18,628 nucleotides of DNA from Bacillota bacterium (GTDB taxonomy: Bacteria; Bacillota; Dethiobacteria; DTU022), in the NCBI GenBank assembly GCA_012510625.1, contig JAAZHP010000079.1:1-18628 (forward strand), given 5' to 3'. This document shows, in pieces, positions 13,672-18,628 of this stretch. The notes under the pieces are model-generated. The model had not been told where the DNA came from and did no database searches. It was given only the letters and a program-made list of their open reading frames with translations. Position 1 is the first letter of the stretch, and every line of letters starts with the position of its first letter. The translations under genes were made by a program, and so were the position numbers.

Positions 13672-15849
13672 TTAACCTTTCAGGCGAAGCAACCGGCAGA
13701 CAGCCACTGTAAGATCGTCGCGCAACCGGCCGCCGGAACGGCGCGCCGCCTCTTCTATAATCCGGTCGGCCACTATTTGCGGCGGACTGTTTTCCATCAA
13801 GCGGAGAAATGAAACCAACCAGGCAAGCTCCCCGTCGGGATCGTTGGCCCCATCGGTAACCATGACCAGCAGGTCGTTGGGCTGGAGCTTTTCCAAATAG
13901 CTCTCAACTTCTACCCTGGAGAGAATTCCCAGGGGAACGGAGGGGGCCCCTATCCTGAACACCTCCTTGTCCCGCTTGATCATGCTGGGGGCCGCCCCGA
14001 TTTTTAACAGCTCAATCTCTCCTTCAACCAGGTCTATGAGAGCCATGTCCACGGTGGCAAATGTTTCATCGCCCGTGCGCAGCTGCAGCAGGGAGTTGAC
14101 GCTGCGCAGCACGACCTCTTTCTTGAAGCCCGCTTCCAACAGGCGCTCCAGCAAGACAACGGTCGCTTTACTCTCTGCCGCCGCGCGGGGCCCGTTGCCC
14201 ATCCCGTCGCTAAGAATAATCACCTGCTCCCCTGCACCCAGTTCCAGGAGGCTGTAATAATCACCGCATACCTGCTGGTTCCATCCCGCTTTCTGGGCCA
14301 GTCCCAGTTCCAGGTTAAAGAGGGGCGCCTGCTCACCCACGCCGGGAGGGAACCGGTTTTCATCAAACTCGCTGGCCAGGTCATGCATGACCTCCGCCAG
14401 GCCCTGCAGCTGGCCTGAAACCAGCTCCTTCCCCTCTTTAACCTTCTGCTCCCAAAACCGGTTTACCACCATCAGCTCCTGCAGCTTGTTAATCGCCTCT
14501 ACCAGCACCTCGGGCTGGTGGCATCTTTCCCGGAAGGCGGCGGGCAGATGAGCCGTCACCGCCTCCCCTTCTTTTTCGGCGCGCTCCAGCAGGTCGAGGA
14601 TCAAGCGGTGATGACTGTGCAGATCCTTCTCCCAGCAGCGCCGCCGGAACAAGCAGGAACGGCAAACCCGGTTCATCAGCTCCTCCAGCAAAGAGGAGCG
14701 ATCATCCTCTTCCCTGCTTTGCCTGGTCGCAGTGGCCTGGGCGAAGCCCAGCGACAGCTCGCCAAAGAGCTTCGCCATGTGCCGGATCCTCTCGCTGACA
14801 GCCTGGCGTGCCTTCTCCGGAGCCTTCTCGCCTTTCCCCAATCCCAGCTCCCCCAGCTGCAGCGACAGCTTGCGGAGCCTTCGTGCCGGAATTGCCAGGA
14901 ATATGAACAGGGAGAGCAGGCCTTCCCTCCAGTAAAATCCAGGCATTTCCACGGGGGCCAGCAAGAAGAGCACCGGCATGGAGAACAGGAACCCTGCTGC
15001 AGAACCCCACCGGCCGAAGGGCCTGAGCAGGCCTGTCCAAAAACCGCTAAAGGAGAGGGACCCAATATAGAGATAGAAGTAGGGGTTCCCCAACCCCAGT
15101 ATTGTCCCTGTAATTATTCCCATCGCGGCGCCCCAGCCCACCCCCAACAAGTAGGCCGGGAGCAGGATGCTCAGGTAACAGGCGGCGGCTTCTACGGATA
15201 AGCCTGCCGCGGTAACGCTCTTCAAGCCAAACATGGCCAGAATAAATATGAGAAACAGGGCCAGGATCTCTTCCTGTTCCATCACCGGTCTGTCCCTGCT
15301 GCGGGGGAGAAAATCGATCAGCCGCATCGCCGGCAGCATAACCACTGCTGCCAGGAAGCCGATGATAAACTCCAGCAGTAGGTAGACCGCATCCAGGAGT
15401 TGGGGAGCGCTGAGCAGGACTGGAAGCCGGTTCAGGGTTACCAGCACCGCGGCTGCCGGCAACAACGGCCACCTCCGTTTAAATATCCGGAGACAGAGAC
15501 CTTCCATGAACCAGACCGCCGCCATCGCTCCCAGGAGGACGAATGCTTCCGTCACGTCACCGCCTGACGTGGCCCGGCCTGTGAGGACGGCCGCCGCCAC
15601 CAGGAAGCTTTGCTTAGGTTTTTCCCGCAACGCCATGAGCCAGAAGATCGCTCCGAAAGGAGCAATCTCGCCGAGGATTTCGGCCCTGCCCAACAAGAAA
15701 CCCGCCAGCGCCAGCAGGACATTGGGCGCGCTGAAGAGGGCCTGGCCCTTCCGGTAAAAGGCTCTCAAAGCGTTGAGGCGCTCCTGGCTACCTCCGGTAG
15801 CAGATGTGGCTTCACGGGCAAAAGTTGTCCCTTCCATCCGCACAGACAT
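13672..15849 (-). CDS. spoIIE: Stage II sporulation protein E (membrane PP2C phosphatase)
   Basis: A 725-residue membrane protein, shorter than the B. subtilis SpoIIE (827). SpoIIE dephosphorylates SpoIIAA to release sigma-F in the forespore and interacts with FtsZ at the polar septum. Hydrophobic segments fill about residues 40-330. A central region with a CRSCLFRRRC cluster follows, then the PP2C domain with D530 (CGDYYS), D548 (LSDGMGNG), D666 (TDGAND) and a late RDDLTVAVC. The start is ambiguous: ATG 15849 directly abuts GGAGGAGG, while GTG 15843 has a six-base spacer, and ATG 15837 is also in frame. It has its own promoter with unusual spacing and its own terminator. Confidence 0.96.
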   Translation of the reverse strand: MSVRMEGTTFAREATSATGGSQERLNALRAFYRKGQALFSAPNVLLALAGFLLGRAEILGEIAPFGAIFWLMALREKPKQSFLVAAAVLTGRATSGGDVTEAFVLLGAMAAVWFMEGLCLRIFKRRWPLLPAAAVLVTLNRLPVLLSAPQLLDAVYLLLEFIIGFLAAVVMLPAMRLIDFLPRSRDRPVMEQEEILALFLIFILAMFGLKSVTAAGLSVEAAACYLSILLPAYLLGVGWGAAMGIITGTILGLGNPYFYLYIGSLSFSGFWTGLLRPFGRWGSAAGFLFSMPVLFLLAPVEMPGFYWREGLLSLFIFLAIPARRLRKLSLQLGELGLGKGEKAPEKARQAVSERIRHMAKLFGELSLGFAQATATRQSREEDDRSSLLEELMNRVCRSCLFRRRCWEKDLHSHHRLILDLLERAEKEGEAVTAHLPAAFRERCHQPEVLVEAINKLQELMVVNRFWEQKVKEGKELVSGQLQGLAEVMHDLASEFDENRFPPGVGEQAPLFNLELGLAQKAGWNQQVCGDYYSLLELGAGEQVIILSDGMGNGPRAAAESKATVVLLERLLEAGFKKEVVLRSVNSLLQLRTGDETFATVDMALIDLVEGEIELLKIGAAPSMIKRDKEVFRIGAPSVPLGILSRVEVESYLEKLQPNDLLVMVTDGANDPDGELAWLVSFLRLMENSPPQIVADRIIEEAARRSGGRLRDDLTVAVCRLLRLKG

Positions 15850-15875
15850 CCTCCTCCGTGGTCCCGGTGAAATAA

Positions 15876-15908
15876 ATTATAAAGGGGTTATCCTGAAATG
15901 TATGTCAT
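15876..15908 (-). promoter_or_regulatory. spoIIE promoter, sigma-A type with 21-bp spacer
   Basis: On the minus strand ATGACA (15903-15908) is followed after 21 bases by a perfect TATAAT (15876-15881), 26 bases before ATG 15849. I recall that B. subtilis spoIIE is a Spo0A-activated sigma-A promoter with the same abnormal 21-bp spacing. An imperfect 0A box, TTGTCGCAA, lies at 15934-15942. Confidence 0.65.
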
Positions 15909-15933
15909 AATCAGTAAGCGGAAAAAATTTTTT

Positions 15934-15942
15934 TTGCGACAA
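15934..15942 (-). promoter_or_regulatory. Putative Spo0A box upstream of spoIIE
   Basis: TTGTCGCAA on the minus strand differs by one base from the 0A-box core TGTCGAA. It lies about 65-72 bases upstream of the predicted spoIIE transcription start, a plausible place for an activator site. Confidence 0.4.
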
Positions 15943-16111
15943 ATAAAGCCAGTCCTCACCGATTAATCATTGTTCCCGCCACTTTCTTAACGAGGATGGA
16001 GCGGGCTATCCTCTTATTTATGGCTACACGCGTCCAACCAAATCGAATTAAGTAGTCAGGTTGCCGGTTCGTCATTTAATAATCATATGACCGCATGAAC
16101 GAAAATGGCAT

Positions 16112-16136
16112 AAAAAAAACACCTTACAGGTGTTTT
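16112..16136 (-). terminator. Intrinsic terminator of the yabR-like S1 gene
   Basis: AAAACACCT (16116-16124), loop TAC and AGGTGTTTT (16128-16136) form a perfect stem; the minus strand continues as a T-run to 16112. It lies about 80 bases past the S1 gene stop. A second imperfect inverted repeat (GCGGTTTGC/GCAAACGC) lies just before it, near 16150-16170. Confidence 0.85.
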
Positions 16137-16216
16137 GCAAAGCTGCGAAAGCGGTTTGCCGCAAACGCCGCGGTTAAATCCGGAATTTTTAATCTGGAGG
16201 CGCTTCTCCGGTCAGC

Positions 16217-16591
16217 TCAATAAGCTTCCCGGTAAGTCCCCCGGCCGCCTCTTTTGGACTCGGTATTTCGCTTCAAGTCCTGCAGCCGTTCGTCGCTCTC
16301 CTTCATGAAGCGGGCCAGCTTGTCTTCAAAAGTAGCCCGGTTTTCTCTTCTGCGTGAACCTGGAAGAGCCTGGCGGATGGAAAGGCCAATTTTCCCGCCG
16401 TCCACCGAGAGCACCTTTACCTTAACCAGGTCAGATTTCTTGAGATGATCATGGATATCCCTGACATAAGAATTGGCTATTTCCGATATGTGCACCAGCC
16501 CGGTCTCTCCTCCGGGCAGGGTAACAAAAGCGCCAAAATTTGTGATCCCGGTGACCACCCCTTCCACAATGCTGCCTACCTCTACGGGCAT
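16217..16591 (-). CDS. yabR: S1-domain RNA-binding protein, YabR-like
   Basis: A 124-residue protein with one S1 RNA-binding domain (residues about 4-74): VGSIVEGVVTGITNFGAFV at the start, GLVHISEI in the middle and VKVKVLSVDGGKIGLSIRQ at the end. A basic, charged tail follows. Its position just after divIC is the same as that of B. subtilis yabR, which belongs to the general-stress-protein-13 group of ribosome-associated S1 proteins. The exact role here is not known. ATG 16591 is 13 bases from AAGGAGG, a long spacer, but the nearer TTG is out of frame and followed by a stop. It has its own very strong promoter and terminator. Confidence 0.9.
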   Translation of the reverse strand: MPVEVGSIVEGVVTGITNFGAFVTLPGGETGLVHISEIANSYVRDIHDHLKKSDLVKVKVLSVDGGKIGLSIRQALPGSRRRENRATFEDKLARFMKESDERLQDLKRNTESKRGGRGTYREAY

Positions 16592-16632
16592 GCCGTTACA
16601 AGATCCTCCTTGCTTAATACTAACTTAAATCT

Positions 16633-16649
16633 AAAGTTATTATAACTTT
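16633..16649. promoter_or_regulatory. 17-bp perfect palindrome over the S1 promoter -10
   Basis: AAAGTTAT-T-ATAACTTT is perfectly symmetric and covers the -10 hexamer and the region just before the transcription start. It could be a repressor operator; AT-rich chance symmetry is the alternative. Confidence 0.45.
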
Positions 16650-16666
16650 TTCGAATGCTTTGTCAA
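16639..16666 (-). promoter_or_regulatory. Perfect-hexamer sigma-A promoter of the S1 gene
   Basis: On the minus strand TTGACA (16661-16666) and TATAAT (16639-16644) are separated by 16 bases. The -35 overlaps the divIC stop codon (TGA, 16663-16665). Transcription should start near 16632, about 40 bases before ATG 16591. Confidence 0.85.
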
Positions 16667-17004
16667 TCCTCGAGCTGGAACACTATCTCCCCGGGCCTGA
16701 CCAGGCCCAGCCATTTACGAGCCAGCACCTCGATATAACCGGGTTCATGCAGCCGGGCAATCTCTTCGGTAATTTCTTCTATGCCGGATTCATACTGGGC
16801 CAATCGCAGCTCGGCTGCGGCAAGCTCCTTTTGCAGCCGGAAATGCTGAAACATTTGCACGGCAGCCACGGCCAGAAGAAAACAGAATAAAATCGCTCCG
16901 GAAACAGTGATCAGCCTGGCCATCCCGAAACTTCGCTGCCGGCGGCGGGGGAAAGGGGCTACCCTTTTAAAGTTGTTATTATTCCTCTTCCGGATCAGAA
17001 TCAC
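16663..17004 (-). CDS. divIC: Septum formation initiator DivIC
   Basis: A 113-residue FtsB/DivIC-family division protein that, with FtsL and DivIB, links the Z-ring to septal wall synthesis. It has a short basic cytoplasmic N-terminus (RKRNNNN), one membrane segment (ITVSGAILFCFLLAVAAV), a coiled-coil run (LQKELAAAELRLAQYES) and the typical ending EPGYIEVLARKWLGLVRPGEIVF. GTG 17004 is the most plausible start by length, but it has only a weak GGGGA nearby; the open frame extends to 17145, inside yabQ. It lies 34 bases after yabQ in the standard yabP-yabQ-divIC order. Confidence 0.88.
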   Translation of the reverse strand: MILIRKRNNNNFKRVAPFPRRRQRSFGMARLITVSGAILFCFLLAVAAVQMFQHFRLQKELAAAELRLAQYESGIEEITEEIARLHEPGYIEVLARKWLGLVRPGEIVFQLED

Positions 17005-17038
17005 ATCCCCGTTCTTGATTCGGTATGATACAGTTATT

Positions 17039-17464
17039 TTACTTTCGCCGCAGAAAGTGAAAGATCCTGCTTTTCCAAACCGGCGGCCCCTCCTCCGGGC
17101 CGGCGCTTTTACTACGGCACTGTCCGGCTCGAAACAGAAAACCAAACCCTTTCAGCCAGAAAGGCAGCAAATAACCGCTGAAGAAATAGAAATATACGAT
17201 AAAGCCCGCGGTCAAGCCGCCGTAGGTGTAAAGATGTATTTCTCCCTGGCGCCGGTAGAACAAAAAGAAGATGGTGGCAACGGCGGCTGCGACCCAGAAT
17301 AAACAATCCGCAACCACCGATAAGGCCGCCGGCAAGCGCCGGAACTGCATGCGCAGTGATCGGTAAATATCGTAAACCGCGGCATAAATCACTCCCATGG
17401 CCATGGCTTCCGAAAAAGCGATCAACTGCTGGATAGCCTGCGAAGAGGCAGGGAAAGCGGCCAC
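17039..17464 (-). CDS. yabQ: Spore cortex protein YabQ
   Basis: A 141-residue membrane protein of the YabQ family, required for spore cortex formation in B. subtilis and located in the outer forespore membrane. Hydrophobic segments lie near residues 12-30, 46-70 and 76-100, and the GVIYAAVYDIYRSLR motif near the N-terminus is characteristic of the family. It is shorter than the B. subtilis protein (about 210 residues), with a basic tail. GTG 17464 overlaps the yabP stop codon by one base (TAGTG), and GGAGAGG lies just upstream, so the two are translationally coupled. Confidence 0.9.
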   Translation of the reverse strand: MAAFPASSQAIQQLIAFSEAMAMGVIYAAVYDIYRSLRMQFRRLPAALSVVADCLFWVAAAVATIFFLFYRRQGEIHLYTYGGLTAGFIVYFYFFSGYLLPFWLKGFGFLFRAGQCRSKSAGPEEGPPVWKSRIFHFLRRK

Positions 17465-17754
17465 TATTTGAAAAGCCTCTCCAGCAGGTTCTTCCCGCGG
17501 GCCCGCGAGCGCTTCTCCTCTGCGTAAGCCAGCTCCAGTACGTAGCCTTCAATGGATATTTCCCCCTGATCCAGGTTCAAATGCTTGATGTGCAAGTTTT
17601 CGCCGCGCACCGCCAGCAGGCCCAGTTCTGTTTCCATGATCACCTCTTCATCGTCAAAGCTGTCCACGTGAACTACACCGGTAATCTCGGTATGCTCCCT
17701 GTTTTCAATGACAAGCCGGTGCTGGCCGCTGCGAAAATTATACTTCTCTTCCAC
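17464..17754 (-). CDS. yabP: Spore cortex protein YabP
   Basis: A 96-residue YabP-family protein, required in B. subtilis for spore cortex and made in the mother cell under sigma-E. The core TGVVHVDSFDDEEVIMETE and LLAVRGENLHIKHLNLDQG matches the family, and the protein ends with a basic KNLLERLFK typical of YabP. I place the start at GTG 17754: GGGAGGGG (17761-17768) is six bases upstream and the resulting length fits. Upstream starts (ATG 17784, TTG 17793) lack a ribosome site. A sigma-E-like promoter lies at 17797-17825. It heads the yabP-yabQ-divIC series. Confidence 0.92.
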   Translation of the reverse strand: MEEKYNFRSGQHRLVIENREHTEITGVVHVDSFDDEEVIMETELGLLAVRGENLHIKHLNLDQGEISIEGYVLELAYAEEKRSRARGKNLLERLFK

Positions 17755-17796
17755 CTTAATCCCCTCCCGTTTAGAGCCGCTCATCTTTTTCAATTA

Positions 17797-17825
17797 ATTA
17801 TATGAGTTTGTACCATCTTTATGTC
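17797..17825 (-). promoter_or_regulatory. Sigma-E-type promoter for yabP
   Basis: On the minus strand GACATAAA (17818-17825), a 13-base spacer and CATATAAT (17797-17804) resemble the sigma-E pattern (-35 near GTCATATT, -10 near CATACAAT). The predicted start near 17790 leaves a leader of about 36 bases before GTG 17754. YabP is sigma-E dependent in B. subtilis. Confidence 0.55.
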
Positions 17826-17833
17826 TCAATCAA

Positions 17834-17863
17834 CTGAAAGGAGCCGGCCCGGCTGCTTATAAT
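17834..17863 (+). promoter_or_regulatory. Possible promoter of the PurC-like gene
   Basis: CTGAAA (17834-17839), an 18-base spacer and a perfect TATAAT (17858-17863). The spacer contains a small AGCCG/CGGCT palindrome. Transcription would start near 17870 with a leader of about 85 bases. Confidence 0.45.
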
Positions 17864-17900
17864 CTGTTAGAAAGGGTAAACTGCAGGGAGGATTATAAGC
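17855..17900. repeat. Perfect 10-bp inverted repeat in divergent yabP/purC-like gap
   Basis: GCTTATAATC (17855-17864) and GATTATAAGC (17891-17900), 26 bases apart. Each arm contains a TATAAT in opposite orientation. It could be a dimeric operator, a pair of divergent -10 elements or a stem; which is not resolvable here. Confidence 0.6.
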
Positions 17901-17954
17901 GCCCGTACCGAAGAAAAAGCGGCAGACTGCAGGTTAAGGGAAAGGAATGGTTCA

Positions 17955-18628
17955 ATGGAGATTCTATATCGTGGAAAAACAAAAGATGTTCTCCTATACA
18001 CAGAGGATCAACTTCTGCTTCGTTTTAAAGACAGCGTCACCGGCAGCGGAAAACTCCTTGACCCCGGGGGCAATGAAGTAGTCGGACGGGTTGCCGGCAA
18101 GGGCGGCGCTTCGCTGCGCCTCTCGGTCTATTTTTTTAAATTGCTGGAGCAGGCCGGCATTCCCACACATTATCTCGGTCCCGGACCGGAAGAAAATTGC
18201 ATCGTGGTAAAAAAGGCCCGTTCTTTCGGGCTGGAGGTAATCTGCCGCGAGAAAGCCTGGGGCAGCTTTGTCCGCCGCTACGGCAAGTATGCCGCCGAGG
18301 GCATGCCGCTGCCTTCGCTGGTGGAGTTTACCCTGAAGGATGATGAGCGCGGCGACCCGCCGATCACCGTTGAGACGCTGGCTGCACTGCAAATTGCCTC
18401 TCCGGAGGAGGCCGGCTACATGAAGAAGACTGCCCAAAAGGCTACTGCCTTAATTAAAAAACAACTTTTTAAAAAAGGGCTCGAGCTGGTCGATATTAAG
18501 TACGAATTCGGAGAGGCCGGCGGACGGATCCTGCTTATCGATGAGATCTCCGGCGACAGCATGCGGGTGCTGCAGAACGGCCGGGTCCTGCTGCCGCATG
18601 AACCGGCCGCAATCTTCCTCGGATCAGG
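17955..18628 (+). CDS. SAICAR synthetase (PurC) family protein, divergent type (C-terminus outside window)
   Basis: The first 224 residues are visible and the right edge cuts the end. The fold is PurC-like: RGKTKDV at 6-12, FKDSVTG, a glycine-rich VAGKGGASLRL, AGIPTHYL, LEVICREKAWGSF at 93-105, LVDIKYEFG at 178-186 and DEISGDSMRV at 196-205. The second PurC signature is intact (D180, K182, E184). The first is altered: G92 replaces the usual proline and W102 replaces the small residue before GS. DEISGDSMR replaces the usual DEISPDTCR. I recall a clostridial PurC-like group with these same changes, so a function outside purine synthesis is possible. ATG 17955 is eight bases after AAAGGA (17941-17946). 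It is divergent from yabP. Confidence 0.85.
   Translation, partial: MEILYRGKTKDVLLYTEDQLLLRFKDSVTGSGKLLDPGGNEVVGRVAGKGGASLRLSVYFFKLLEQAGIPTHYLGPGPEENCIVVKKARSFGLEVICREKAWGSFVRRYGKYAAEGMPLPSLVEFTLKDDERGDPPITVETLAALQIASPEEAGYMKKTAQKATALIKKQLFKKGLELVDIKYEFGEAGGRILLIDEISGDSMRVLQNGRVLLPHEPAAIFLGS

Larger units (their letters stand above)
15850..16111. other. Gap upstream of spoIIE without genes
   Basis: Together with 16137-16216, this forms a gene-free stretch of 367 bases between spoIIE and the S1 gene, interrupted only by the S1 terminator. It holds the spoIIE promoter (15876-15908) and a Spo0A-box-like site (15934-15942). A TGACGAA on the minus strand (16068-16074) fits the 0A-box consensus TGNCGAA but is about 200 bases from the transcription start. 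GAGGAT/ATCCTC (15992-16013) could form a weak hairpin. I see no tRNA, although tRNA genes occur here in some relatives, and no convincing small ORF. Confidence 0.6.

Noticed and set aside
16068..16074. Consensus Spo0A box TGACGAA
   Set aside because: It is nearly 200 bases upstream of the spoIIE start, and a 7-base degenerate site is expected often by chance.
15850..16216. Possible tRNA gene between spoIIE and the S1 gene
   Set aside because: I found no T-loop consensus with matching acceptor and anticodon arms; the GGTTGCCGGTTC stretch does not fit a cloverleaf.

Overview
The window looks like chromosomal core DNA of an endospore-forming, low-oxygen Firmicute (class Clostridia; a Peptococcales/Moorellales-like lineage fits, but the genus cannot be fixed from sequence alone). 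The evidence is the run yabP-yabQ-divIC-yabR-like-spoIIE-tilS-hpt-ftsH on the minus strand, which is the Bacillus/Clostridium sporulation and division neighbourhood, plus a formate-tetrahydrofolate ligase typical of one-carbon or acetogenic/syntrophic metabolism. Shine-Dalgarno sites are strong and GTG/TTG starts are common. No phage, transposase, CRISPR array, rRNA or tRNA was found.

Layout. 1-1511 (minus): coaX (type III pantothenate kinase) followed by a DUF89 metal-dependent phosphatase that runs off the left edge. 1705-6390 (plus): a folate cluster, namely a CPBP-type membrane protease homologue, folE, an HD-domain hydrolase, folP with an N-terminal extension, folB, a small repeat cluster and folK. 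6451-11385 (minus): fhs, a P1-family (DmpA-like) hydrolase and ftsH. 11511-13455 (minus): hpt and tilS, which overlap. 13456-13600: stacked GC-rich hairpin repeats. 13601-15849 (minus): spoIIE and its terminator. 16112-17754 (minus): yabR-like S1 protein, divIC, yabQ and yabP. 17955-18628 (plus): a divergent PurC-like protein, cut by the right edge.

How the genes work together. FolE, FolP, FolB and FolK make the dihydropteroate branch of folate synthesis, and Fhs charges tetrahydrofolate with formate. The HD protein between folE and folP is a candidate for the dephosphorylation step that no other gene here covers. CoaX starts coenzyme A synthesis, and the adjacent DUF89 phosphatase could act on CoA-pathway phosphates. 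The minus-strand right half is sporulation and division (SpoIIE, YabP, YabQ, DivIC) plus housekeeping (TilS, Hpt, FtsH). In B. subtilis coaX follows ftsH directly; here an oppositely oriented folate cluster, fhs and the P1 hydrolase lie between them.

Regulatory signals readable by eye include a spoIIE promoter with 21-bp spacing, a sigma-E-like yabP promoter, a perfect-hexamer promoter for the S1 gene that overlaps the divIC stop codon, an extended -10 promoter for ftsH, and four good minus-strand intrinsic terminators. None of the family assignments was checked by database search; they rest on motif recognition.
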